Position numbers and translations under genes: made by a program | From: an uncultured Eggerthellaceae bacterium | Lineage (GTDB): Bacteria > Actinomycetota > Coriobacteriia > Coriobacteriales > Eggerthellaceae | DNA: 9,043 nucleotides | Direction of reading: 5' to 3' | Assembly: GCA_934645125.1 (NCBI GenBank) | Contig: CAKUDT010000039.1 | Coordinates: forward strand, 1 to 9,043 | Notes under the pieces: generated by a model | Databases searched by the model: none | Seen by the model: only the letters and a program-made list of their open reading frames with translations | What the model was told of the DNA's origin: nothing | Shown here: positions 1 through 7,870 of the stretch, piece after piece | Layout: every line of letters starts with the position of its first letter | How positions within the stretch are numbered: the stretch's first letter is position 1

Positions 1-431
1 CGTCAAGCGAGTACAGAAAACTCAAAGTTGACGAAAAATCCATTTTGATCAGCGGAACAAAAGTAAGAGTTGGCACTGTTGGATGCACAAAGGTTGGCTT
101 AAGCGAAGCGGAAATCAAAGAAGCTGAAAGGCGATTTGACGAAAAGCCAAATCCTCGCAGGAAATCTGGCGCTAAACGGCACTATCCCGATAGTGCATAT
201 CTGATAAAGGAACGTGCCCCGCTTCTTATGCTGCATATTATTTCTCCATACCCTCAATCGGGCAGCCCAGATATTGAAGGGGACCCTCAGTATGCTGCTG
301 CCATTCCAGAGCATTTGTTTGCTTTGGGTGTCGGCTTCCCGGATACGGGCGACAAAACAGCAACGGCTACTTACATGGTTAATGTTGTAGAACTGCGCGG
401 ATGGCTGGACTTTGACGAGGATGATGACTGA
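1..431 (+). CDS. Z1 domain protein, C-terminal end (partial, 5' cut by window)
   Basis: The reading frame is open from base 3 to the TGA at 429-431, about 142 codons, so this is the tail of a longer protein. A TTG at 45 could be read as a start, but nothing near it looks like a ribosome binding site and the frame continues upstream. The tail has the pattern I associate with the end of Z1 domain proteins: a hydrophobic strand APLLMLHII near codon 74, then FALGVGFP, TYMVNVVELRGWLDF and an acidic end. Z1 proteins are P-loop NTPase/helicase-like components of restriction-modification-linked clusters; the NTPase motifs would lie outside the window. The family call rests on this short tail and on the next genes, which are the partners expected for Z1. 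The last base of its stop codon is the first base of the next start, which indicates translational coupling. Confidence 0.6.
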   Translation, partial: SSEYRKLKVDEKSILISGTKVRVGTVGCTKVGLSEAEIKEAERRFDEKPNPRRKSGAKRHYPDSAYLIKERAPLLMLHIISPYPQSGSPDIEGDPQYAAAIPEHLFALGVGFPDTGDKTATATYMVNVVELRGWLDFDEDDD

Positions 432-1366
432 TGCTGACCCAGAATGATTTAGTTGCGCGCTGGAGAGCAATTCCTCAGTATAACGGAGGATATCAGCTTG
501 TGGATGCCACGCACCCCTTGCACTGGTATGTCGGATACTCAGATGTTGGCAGAAGGACACTGATGCTGATTGCTGGGGCACGCTTTAAGCAGCTTCAGTC
601 TTCTCGTTCTATAGAAGTATCTCAGCGGCAGCGGCCACAGGACGAAAAGTGGACACTTTCGTTCGATTTGCTGCTGTCAGAACAGTCGGATGTTTTTGCG
701 TTTTTCTGCAGTGACATTATCGAGTACACAAGATCTTGCTCTTCAGAAGCAGAAGGTGTTCAGTTAATTGAAAAGCGCTGGATGCAATGGAATCTTCTGC
801 TTGAAAAGCAGAGGAAAACGCTGCTTTCTGCTTCTGAGCAGCTGGGCTTGATCGGGGAATTATATACACTCATTCAGCTTATCCGTATGGGTAAAAAACC
901 AGACGAAGCTGTTTCTGCATGGGTTGGGCCAGAAGGAGCAGATCGGGATTTTGAGTTTTCTGACGTATGGTATGAAGTTAAAACAGCAGGGGCAGCATCT
1001 CAGACCATTACTGTGTCTTCACTGGAGCAGCTTGACGACAGCATTGCTGGCCATCTTAGAATTGTAAGAGCGGATAAATGCTCTCCAGAACGTTCGGATG
1101 GTGTTACACTGGATGCTCTTGTTGAAGAAGCAAAGGAAACTATAGGCAGCAGTCTCGCGGCGGCATCTTCCTTTGACAGAAAGCTGCTTCAAATAGGCTA
1201 CCTGTCAAGAGCTGAGTATGCTTCGCAAAAATACTTGATTTCCAGTTTTGCTTCATATCGCGTAGACAGCACTTTCCCCAAAATTCTGAGATCAAGTATT
1301 TCATCGGAAATCGTCAGTGCACGCTATGATCTCAGTATTGCGGCGATTGAACCGTGGAAGGAATGA
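431..1366 (+). CDS. PD-(D/E)XK motif protein (DUF4420-type predicted nuclease)
   Basis: This 311-residue protein matches the length and layout of the PD-(D/E)XK motif family found beside Z1 proteins. After a beta-rich N-terminal half there is a helix with LGLIGELYTL (E143), then GADRDFEFSDVWYEVKTAG, which supplies an acidic residue (D173 or E175) and the E182-V183-K184 triad. Together these make the E...D...ExK signature of a Mg2+-dependent restriction endonuclease fold, so the active site looks intact. The likely role is DNA cleavage as part of the operon's defence complex; the target is not visible from sequence. It starts at ATG 431 inside the upstream stop (TGATG) and no separate Shine-Dalgarno is obvious, consistent with coupled translation. 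The stop is 6 bases before the AIPR gene. Family call fairly sure; nuclease activity inferred from motifs. Confidence 0.8.
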   Translation: MLTQNDLVARWRAIPQYNGGYQLVDATHPLHWYVGYSDVGRRTLMLIAGARFKQLQSSRSIEVSQRQRPQDEKWTLSFDLLLSEQSDVFAFFCSDIIEYTRSCSSEAEGVQLIEKRWMQWNLLLEKQRKTLLSASEQLGLIGELYTLIQLIRMGKKPDEAVSAWVGPEGADRDFEFSDVWYEVKTAGAASQTITVSSLEQLDDSIAGHLRIVRADKCSPERSDGVTLDALVEEAKETIGSSLAAASSFDRKLLQIGYLSRAEYASQKYLISSFASYRVDSTFPKILRSSISSEIVSARYDLSIAAIEPWKE

Positions 1367-1372
1367 AAAACC

Positions 1373-3457
1373 ATGGATGCTCAAGAATATGCAAAGGATT
1401 TTCTCGAAGGTGTCCGTTCAGAAGCGGCTGCGACAGGCGAAGGAAAATGTGCTGTCTTTGTCAGAAATGTTGCGCAGCAGCTGGTTGACGCTGAAGTCTT
1501 GCCAGATTTTGAAGGCTCCTTTTATACTGGAACAGGCCGTGGAAACAGGAAATTCAGAGTCGATGGATATATCCTCGATGAATTTGATATGGCAATGAAT
1601 CTAATCATTGCTGATTTTGATGAAGATCCTGACAGAATACTGGCAAAAACGGGAATCAGCCAATGCTTGACAAGGCTGTCATACTTTGCCGAGCTTGCGC
1701 TCAATGGCAGCTTGCATGATGTGATTGAGCCAAGCACCCCCTGTGCAGATTTAGCAGATATAATCCATACATATAAAGACAGAATCCGGAAATTCAAATA
1801 TCATATTTTTACCGATGCTTCTGTAAGCGCAACTATTAAGACGGTCGAGACTCAGCTGATTGGCACAATCCCAACAGACTGCCAGGTTTGGAGCTTGGAG
1901 CGTCTGTTCCGTATATGCAGTTCTGATCTTGCCAGGCAGAGCATTGAAATTGACTTCAGTCAGTTTACTGCACATGGCATCCCATGTCTTCCTGTGTTTG
2001 ATGCTTCAACAGATGACTTCCACAGCTATCTCTGTGTTATTCCGGGTAAGATTCTTGCTGATATCTATGATGAATATGGCAGTGCTCTGCTCGAGGGAAA
2101 TGTCCGTTCATTCCTGTCAACAAAGGTAGCAGTCAATAAAAAAATCAGAGAGACGATTCTCAGCAAGCCTGATCGTTTCTTTGCTTTTAATAACGGTATC
2201 TCTGCCACCGCACTGAATGTAGAATTGGCTGATACCCCTCAAGGGCGTTTTGTGACTAAGGTAAAAGATTTTCAAATAATAAACGGGGGTCAGACTACAG
2301 CTTCGCTTTCAAATGCGAGATTTCGCGACAAAGCTGATTTGAGCAGCATATTTGTTCAAATGAAGCTGACAGAAATTGATGAAACAGATGCTGATAAATC
2401 CACAGAGCTGATAAGAAACATATCAAAATCCAGCAACAGTCAGAACAAAGTCAGTGATGCAGATTTCTTTGCTACTTCTCCATTTCATATTCGGATGGAA
2501 CAGTTTTCACGCCGTATGTTTGCCAATGCATCCGATGGATCGCAGTATGAAACGCATTGGTTTTATGAGCGTGCCCGCGGTCAGTATCTGCAGGCACAGA
2601 TGCGCCTGACACCGGCAAAGAAAAAACAGTTTCAGATGCAGAATCCTAAAAATCAGCTTATTACGAAAACAGACCTGGCAAAAGTTATGGTCACTTGGCG
2701 TGGCAGACCTGATATTGTGAGCTGCGGCGCGCAGACATGCTTTATGCGGTTTGCCAATATTACAGACGCTGCCTGGGAGGAAGATAACGAGCAGTTTAAC
2801 GAAAAATACTATCAGGAAGCAGTTGCGCTTACAATCATGCACCGTTATCTTGAAAAAGCGATACCTATGCAGCATTGGTATGAAAGCGGTTATCGTGCTA
2901 ATGTAATCACTTATTCTATCGCTTCACTGCATCATCTGCTTTCCAAACAAAAAGCCGGACTGAAGCTCGACTTAGCAATGATTTGGATCAGGCAGACAGT
3001 TCCTGATGTTCTATGCTCTGTGCTATTGCACATAGCTGAGATCGTATATTCTCTCATCACCAGCGAAGACCGCAAAGTGGTCAACGTGACTCAGTGGTGC
3101 AAAAGGGAAGAATGCTGGAAGTATGTGCTTGCACATATGTCTTATAAATTGCCCGATGAAATTGACAGCTGTTTGTGCAGCACTGATGCTCAAAAATCGC
3201 AGGAACGCAGTGCCAGAAAAGTTCAGCGCATTGATTCGGGAGTGGAATATCAAAAAAGAGTTCTGGAGCATGATGCGCTGTTCTGGGGACGGCTGGCTCA
3301 GTTTGCGGCCAGCAAAAGGCTGCTGAACGAAAGCAGCGCATCAGCGCTGAAGCTGGCTGTTCGTCTGCCGGAAAAACTGCCCAACAGTGTACAGTGTGTT
3401 AAGCTGCTGGAACTGTTAGAAGCGGCAAAATCTGAAGGATTCAAGGAGCAAGAGTAA
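1373..3457 (+). CDS. AIPR family protein (abortive infection phage resistance)
   Basis: This 694-residue protein carries the core AIPR motifs: NVRSFLSTKVAVNKKIRETI (residues 243-262), RFFAFNNGISATA (268-280), FQIINGGQTTASL (300-312) and NSQNKVSDADFFA (355-367), followed by FYERARGQY (397-405). These correspond to the conserved N-R..L, F...NNG, (I/V)NGGQT and TN.QN patterns of the family named from lactococcal abortive infection proteins. The N-terminal ~140 residues contain an alternating hydrophobic/acidic stretch (VDGYILDEFDMAMNLIIADF, 63-82) that resembles the strand pattern of a restriction-endonuclease-like fold, but it lacks a clear ExK. Residues ~430-694 are mostly helical and not recognised. 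The start at ATG 1373 is preceded by GGAAGGA (1356-1362) with a 10-base spacer, and the stop TAA overlaps the next ATG by one base. The probable role is an effector or nucleic-acid-acting part of the defence system; the biochemistry is not established from sequence. Confidence 0.85.
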   Translation: MDAQEYAKDFLEGVRSEAAATGEGKCAVFVRNVAQQLVDAEVLPDFEGSFYTGTGRGNRKFRVDGYILDEFDMAMNLIIADFDEDPDRILAKTGISQCLTRLSYFAELALNGSLHDVIEPSTPCADLADIIHTYKDRIRKFKYHIFTDASVSATIKTVETQLIGTIPTDCQVWSLERLFRICSSDLARQSIEIDFSQFTAHGIPCLPVFDASTDDFHSYLCVIPGKILADIYDEYGSALLEGNVRSFLSTKVAVNKKIRETILSKPDRFFAFNNGISATALNVELADTPQGRFVTKVKDFQIINGGQTTASLSNARFRDKADLSSIFVQMKLTEIDETDADKSTELIRNISKSSNSQNKVSDADFFATSPFHIRMEQFSRRMFANASDGSQYETHWFYERARGQYLQAQMRLTPAKKKQFQMQNPKNQLITKTDLAKVMVTWRGRPDIVSCGAQTCFMRFANITDAAWEEDNEQFNEKYYQEAVALTIMHRYLEKAIPMQHWYESGYRANVITYSIASLHHLLSKQKAGLKLDLAMIWIRQTVPDVLCSVLLHIAEIVYSLITSEDRKVVNVTQWCKREECWKYVLAHMSYKLPDEIDSCLCSTDAQKSQERSARKVQRIDSGVEYQKRVLEHDALFWGRLAQFAASKRLLNESSASALKLAVRLPEKLPNSVQCVKLLELLEAAKSEGFKEQE

Positions 3458-5526
3458 TGAGTTTTACAGCGATTGATCTTTTCTCAGGAGCAGGAGGCCT
3501 GAGCAAAGGCTTTGAACAAGCAGGCTTTGTCATAAAAGCTGCTTTTGAAAAAAACGCAAATGCGCGAAAGACATACTCTCATAATTTCCCTTATGTTGCC
3601 ATGTATGAGGATGTCATAGGAGCCGATTATAAAGCGCTGAAAGAACGGCATGGGTCTATTGATGTGGTGATTGGCGGCCCTCCTTGCCAGGGTTTTTCCA
3701 ATGCGAATCGGCAGCATAATCAGGCAATAAGCCTGAATAATAAGTTAGTCAAAGAATACATCCGCGCCATCCTTGATCTGCAGCCAAAGGCATTTGTAAT
3801 GGAAAATGTTGGAGCTCTAAAGTCAGATGTTCATCGTTTCTATTATGAAGAAGCTGACAAGGAAATGCGCGAGAAATACAGTATTCCGTTCCGAAAGGAT
3901 CAGATCCATCTTTTCCCTGGAAAAATCATGTGTGAAGGGATCAGAGAGATTGCTGAATCCACAGACCGTCAGGATCAGCTCCGTTGGACTGATTCTGAGT
4001 TTATGTGTATCAGAATTCTTAATAGGCAGCTGAAGAACCGCAAAAAGCTTTTGAAAGCTTTGCAGAAATATAAGAAGCAGCTGCATTCATGGCAACAGGA
4101 GCTTCTTGATATTGCAGAGGTGCCCACCGCCGTTCAATCTGAGTATAATAATTTAGTGCAGGGAATTGAAACTTATTTTGCTGTAGATGCTATCAGTGAG
4201 GAGTTTCTTTCAGCCATTTCATTTATCAACCATTTTCAGCAAATGCTGCAATGGCTCAAAGAGATCAGAGACAACAAAATTTCTGTAAGTGAATTGATTG
4301 CAAACTCTGATCAAGGATTGGCGGCAAAAGTAGAATCGTGCGCTGTCTCAGATTATCTTTCAGTAGTATTAGATGGAGACAAGGATGGATACTATCTGGC
4401 AAAAGACATTCTGCGTGCAGTAGAATTTGGCGTTCCTCAAAAACGCGAACGCTTTATCCTGATTGGCATTCGCAAGGATCTGTGCCGGGAAAAAGACGTA
4501 TGTCTTCCTGCACGCCTTATAACGAACGAATCAGAGTATCAGACAGTGTTTGATGCTATTGCTGATTTAGAAAATGTGCCGGTCAGCTATGAGAAGGATG
4601 CTGCTCCCGTATCGCTTGCACCTTATCCTTTTGAGTTTGATTCGGAACGCAAGCCCGTGGGCCAAAAACTGAGAGATTCAGAATGGCTGCCGAATCATAT
4701 TAGCACAGAAACCCGTGATGTTGCTATGGAACGGTTCAAGGCACTCCAGCAGGGGCAGAATTTTCATGCTCTTGATGAAAGCTTAAAATCCACTTATACA
4801 AACGCTGCCAGAACGCAGAATACAATTTACCTAAGGTTAAAATACAATGAACCTTCCGGGACAGTGGTTAACGTCCGAAAATCCATGTGGATTCATCCCG
4901 TCTTAAACCGTGCGCTTTCTGTCCGCGAAGCAGCAAGACTTCAGAGCTTCCCTGACAGCTTTGAGTTTATAGGGACGAAGGATGCTCAGTACCAGCAAGT
5001 TGGCAACGCGGTTCCTCCTATGCTCGCAAAAGCCATTGCTGATCATATCATCAAGCTACTTACAACAAGCAAGCCGCCGGAAAAGATGGAGTCAACTGAC
5101 AATCATACTCCAGAGCAGCGCAGTTATAACATGTCCCAGATCCACAGTGAGGATACACAGCTTGAAATAATGGTAGGACATTATCTTCACGGAAGAAACT
5201 TGAGATACCGCAAGCATGTAAAGCGCCTCCCAGGCAAGCCTGATCTTGTGTTTGAAAAATACAAAGCGGCTGTATTTATCAACGGCTGTTTCTGGCATAT
5301 GCATGAAGGATGCAAATATGCCAGAATTCCGTCTTCCAATACTTCTTATTGGCGGCCGAAGCTACTCAGAAATGTTGAACGTGACAAAGTGAATCAGCAG
5401 AAGCTTCAAGATATGGGGTACCGCGTGTTTGTAGTATGGGAATGTGAGCTGAAAAATGATAAAGATGTAAGGCTTGAAGACCTATACAAGAGAATCACTT
5501 GCTTGGTCCCTGATGTATCACGCTAA
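3457..5526 (+). CDS. C5-cytosine DNA methyltransferase fused to Vsr endonuclease
   Basis: One 689-residue frame holds two complete enzymes. Residues 1-535 are a C5-methyltransferase: motif I DLFSGAGGL (7-15, SAM binding), motif IV GGPPCQGFS (73-81, catalytic C77), motif VI ENV (116-118), motif VIII QKRERF (328-333), motif IX RxAARLQSFPD-like (490-500) and motif X QVGNAVPP (514-521). Between motifs VI and VIII lie about 160 residues more than usual, with a lysine/glutamine-rich helical stretch at 185-275. After a short linker, residues 550-665 form a Vsr domain: RSYNMSQI (555-562), E570, LPGKPDLVF with catalytic D596, GCFWHMHEGC (610-619; H614, zinc ligands C611/H616/C619), NVERD (639-643) and WEC (661-663). 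Methylation would protect host DNA and the Vsr part would nick T:G mismatches left by 5-methylcytosine deamination. ATG 3457 overlaps the upstream TAA, with AAGGAG at 3443-3448. The recognition site cannot be read from sequence. Confidence 0.93.
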   Translation: MSFTAIDLFSGAGGLSKGFEQAGFVIKAAFEKNANARKTYSHNFPYVAMYEDVIGADYKALKERHGSIDVVIGGPPCQGFSNANRQHNQAISLNNKLVKEYIRAILDLQPKAFVMENVGALKSDVHRFYYEEADKEMREKYSIPFRKDQIHLFPGKIMCEGIREIAESTDRQDQLRWTDSEFMCIRILNRQLKNRKKLLKALQKYKKQLHSWQQELLDIAEVPTAVQSEYNNLVQGIETYFAVDAISEEFLSAISFINHFQQMLQWLKEIRDNKISVSELIANSDQGLAAKVESCAVSDYLSVVLDGDKDGYYLAKDILRAVEFGVPQKRERFILIGIRKDLCREKDVCLPARLITNESEYQTVFDAIADLENVPVSYEKDAAPVSLAPYPFEFDSERKPVGQKLRDSEWLPNHISTETRDVAMERFKALQQGQNFHALDESLKSTYTNAARTQNTIYLRLKYNEPSGTVVNVRKSMWIHPVLNRALSVREAARLQSFPDSFEFIGTKDAQYQQVGNAVPPMLAKAIADHIIKLLTTSKPPEKMESTDNHTPEQRSYNMSQIHSEDTQLEIMVGHYLHGRNLRYRKHVKRLPGKPDLVFEKYKAAVFINGCFWHMHEGCKYARIPSSNTSYWRPKLLRNVERDKVNQQKLQDMGYRVFVVWECELKNDKDVRLEDLYKRITCLVPDVSR

Positions 5527-5556
5527 TTGCCCACCTGATTATTAAGGAGGAAAACG

Positions 5557-6062
5557 ATGAATTGGGAAAGATTTCAAACATATGGTCAATCCTCCGAAAA
5601 GTCATTTGAAATGTTATGCAACCAACTTTTGAGAACTGGTGCAAAGAAGAATGTAAAGATACTCAATCTGCTATTGATAAATGCTCCTACAGTTCTCAGG
5701 AATATGGCGATATTCACTATTATATGCCATCAGCTACACTGCGAACTCTCTTAGGAATCACAGATACAAATGGGTATCAATATTATAATAATTGTAATAT
5801 TGTTGCTGAGTATTCCAAAGTTGGCGAAAGATGGAGAACATCTCAAGAATTCGTCCTTGTGGGTAAGGGTTGTCTTATGCAAAAGCTAAAAGAAAAAGGA
5901 TTAACCCTAATTTGGCTTATGCAAGAATTGCGAAGAGAGACAGGAAATGCAAAAGAAAGGTATGGAGATTTTTACGCTGAAAGGCGTCAGTACATTATTA
6001 GCTATTACAAGGATGATAGAATTGTGTTTGAAAAGATGCTTGCTGAGTTTTCTCAGAAATAA
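5557..6062 (+). pseudogene. Frameshifted, internally deleted remnant of a large defence-type protein
   Basis: A strong AAGGAGG (5544-5550) and ATG 5557 begin MNWERFQTYGQSSEKSFEMLCNQL, which I recognise as the start of a family of very large proteins that continue LFENWCKEEY. Here the frame slips at the TTTT run 5627-5630. One extra T would restore the match, because FENWCKEE is present one frame over (from 5628), and that second frame runs to the TAA at 6060-6062. After about residue 32 the sequence does not show the expected nuclease-like N-terminal domain. It goes straight to a segment (YYMPSATLRTLLGITDTNGY...EKMLAEFSQK) that looks like a C-terminal domain, so the large middle part seems deleted. 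The region is clearly more AT-rich than both neighbours. A programmed -1 shift is unlikely because no X-XXY-YYZ heptamer fits. The parent family is recalled from memory and its function is not certain; the frameshift itself is visible. Confidence 0.6.
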
Positions 6063-6130
6063 CCAAGATTCTATTTGTATATTGGAAAAGGATTGTATGT
6101 ATGCATTGATTATGAAAAAGGAGTACTATC

Positions 6131-7765
6131 ATGTTAAACAGTAGAGTAACGATTGATCATTTACTGAATGCTAAGGAAGGAGAGCACTATCAGTTCAAAG
6201 AGGCAAAACGGCGCTTTGATTCTGATGAAGCGGCCCAGATTTGCTGCGCTCTTGCCAACTGTGGTGGTGGTATGCTGGTTCTTGGCATTACAGACAAACG
6301 CCCCCGCAAGGTCGTCGGCAGCGAGGCATTTGACCAGCCCGAGCGTACACGGAAAGGACTGATCGACAAACTGAAAGTCATGGTGGACTTTCAGATTCTT
6401 AAAGATCCCGAAGGTAAACGGGTTCTTGTATTTAGCGTGACGAGCCGCCCTATGGGTCTGCCTGTTCAGGTTGACGGTATTGCCTGGTGGTATGAAGGGG
6501 ACAGCCTGATTCCTATGCCCGAAAATATCCGGCGTCGAATTTACGAGGAGACTGGATTTGACTTCTCCGGCAGTATCTGCGAGAAAGCAAAAATCTCTGA
6601 TCTTGATGAAACCGCCATCGATGCATTCCGTGAAAAATGGATCGGAAAAAGCGGCAATAAACGCTATGCCAACATGTCTGCAGAACAGCTGCTGCATGAC
6701 TGCGAAGCCATCACAAACGAAGGCATCACCTACGCCGCGCTTATTCTGTTCGGAAAAAGGGAGGCGCTTGGAAGGCTTCTGCCCCAGGCAGAAATCGTTT
6801 TTGAGTACCGCTCTTCCAACGCTTCTGGACCGGCCAACCGGCGGGAAGAGTTCGAGGTCGGCTTCTTTGCTTGCTTCAATCGTCTGTGGGAACTGGTGAA
6901 TTTGCGCAATGACATTCAGCATTATCAGGAAGGCTTCTTTATCTTTGATATCCCAACGTTCAACGAAAGCGTTGTCAGAGAAGCAATCCTGAACGCTGTC
7001 AGCCATCGAAACTATCAGCTGGCCGGAAGCGTATTTATTCGGCAATTCCCGGACAGACTTGTGATCGAAAGCCCCGGCGGCTTGCCAAATGGCATTTCTC
7101 TTGACAACATCCTGGATCGACAAATCCCCCGCAACCGCCGAATCGCAGAGATCCTGGCTCTATGCGGTCTGGTGGAACGGTCCGGTCAGGGTATGAACAT
7201 TATCTACGAAACCAGCGTGAAAGAAGCCAAGCCGCTGCCGGATTTTGCCGGGACAGATGACACTTTTGTCAGCCTGGCTCTGAATGGCCTGGTGATCGAC
7301 AAGCAGATGCTATCGGTAATCAATCGGATAGGAAATGAACGGCTCGACACGCTCACTACTGCTGATTTTCTGACGATCAATGCTCTGTATCATGACATGC
7401 CTCTCGACAGCCATATGCAAGATCGGCTGAAGCACTTGACAGAAATGGGGATCGTGGAGCATATTGGCCGGAGCAAGTATGTTCTTTCACGCAGCTTATA
7501 CAGTGCTGTTGGCAAATCCGGCGTTCACACAAGGATTGTCGGCCTGGATCGTGAGACAAATAAAGAACTGCTGCTGAAGCACATGCGGGAGAAAGGTCCG
7601 GAGGGAGCACCGCTAAGAGAATTACAGCAGGTTCTTCCTGGGCATAATCGAAGTCAGATCCAGGTATTGCTTAGGGAATTACGCAATGAGAATCGAGCTT
7701 ATTTCCGTGGTAATACAAGCGCTGCAAAATGGTTTGCTGGTCCATCTCCAGCAGAGAACAGCTGA
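6131..7765 (+). CDS. AlbA_2 (Schlafen-type) / HATPase_c_4 / winged-helix protein, probable regulator
   Basis: This 544-residue protein has the three-part layout of COG2865-type predicted transcriptional regulators. Residues ~15-130 are an AlbA_2/Schlafen domain (GEHYQFKEA at 17-25, then CALANCGGGMLVLGI at 38-52). Residues ~275-385 are a GHKL ATPase-like HATPase_c_4 domain with an N box REAILNAVSHRNY (283-295), an ESPGG turn (313-317) and the glycine motif RSGQGM (350-355). Residues ~400-535 hold winged-helix-like segments. AlbA_2 domains are thought to bind nucleic acid, and members of this group occur widely in accessory regions. ATG 6131 follows AAAAAGGAG (6115-6123) with a 7-base spacer, so the start is well supported. 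It lies 68 bases after the remnant gene. The frame stays open for 15 codons past its TGA, into the palindrome downstream, which may mean an ancestral longer C-terminus. Role in the upstream defence system is unproven. Confidence 0.85.
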   Translation: MLNSRVTIDHLLNAKEGEHYQFKEAKRRFDSDEAAQICCALANCGGGMLVLGITDKRPRKVVGSEAFDQPERTRKGLIDKLKVMVDFQILKDPEGKRVLVFSVTSRPMGLPVQVDGIAWWYEGDSLIPMPENIRRRIYEETGFDFSGSICEKAKISDLDETAIDAFREKWIGKSGNKRYANMSAEQLLHDCEAITNEGITYAALILFGKREALGRLLPQAEIVFEYRSSNASGPANRREEFEVGFFACFNRLWELVNLRNDIQHYQEGFFIFDIPTFNESVVREAILNAVSHRNYQLAGSVFIRQFPDRLVIESPGGLPNGISLDNILDRQIPRNRRIAEILALCGLVERSGQGMNIIYETSVKEAKPLPDFAGTDDTFVSLALNGLVIDKQMLSVINRIGNERLDTLTTADFLTINALYHDMPLDSHMQDRLKHLTEMGIVEHIGRSKYVLSRSLYSAVGKSGVHTRIVGLDRETNKELLLKHMREKGPEGAPLRELQQVLPGHNRSQIQVLLRELRNENRAYFRGNTSAAKWFAGPSPAENS

Positions 7766-7775
7766 AGCTTGCTGT

Positions 7776-7824
7776 CCAACTTGCAACTAACTTGCAACTT
7801 AGTTGCAAGTTGATAGCAAGTTGG
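7776..7824. repeat. 49-base nested imperfect palindrome centred on T7800
   Basis: The inner arms AACTTGCAACT (7789-7799) and AGTTGCAAGTT (7801-7811) are perfect inverted copies around a single base. The outer arms CCAACTTGC (7776-7784) and GCAAGTTGG (7816-7824) are also perfect inverted copies around the same centre, separated from the inner pair by 4 mismatched bases on each side. AACTTGCAACT also occurs as a direct copy at 7778-7788, so the left half is two head-to-tail units. There is no T-run after it, so it is not a typical terminator on either strand. It begins 10 bases after the stop of the AlbA_2 gene. It could be an operator, a recombinase or transposase site, or an RNA hairpin protecting the transcript end; the sequence does not decide. 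Confidence 0.85.
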
Positions 7825-7835
7825 TGTAGCCCATG

Positions 7836-7861
7836 AAAAAAGCCGCCCCTGAAGAGGCGGC
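7836..7861 (-). terminator. Rho-independent terminator of the tnpV-like gene
   Basis: On the minus strand a GC stem GCCGCC/GGCGGC (7856-7861 with 7842-7847) with an 8-base loop is followed directly by six T residues (complement of A7836-A7841). It lies 9 bases after the stop codon of the minus-strand gene. On the plus strand there is no T-run after the stem, so it works in one direction. Confidence 0.8.
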
Positions 7862-7870
7862 GATACGAAC

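Noticed and set aside
99..581. 160-codon minus-strand frame across the first gene junction
   Set aside because: It is antisense to two genes with good family matches, and its product is low in recognisable features and cysteine/serine-rich in the way of shadow frames.
5620..5640. Programmed -1 ribosomal frameshift joining the two remnant frames
   Set aside because: No canonical slippery heptamer is in phase and no clear stimulatory structure was noticed. The missing central domains also argue for decay rather than regulated shifting.
6161..7123. 320-codon open frame on the minus strand
   Set aside because: It lies wholly antisense inside the well-supported AlbA_2/HATPase gene, has no ribosome binding site, and its protein shows no recognisable domain.
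7776..7824. Reading the nested palindrome as a rho-independent terminator of the AlbA_2 gene
   Set aside because: The arms are not GC-rich and no T-run follows on either strand.
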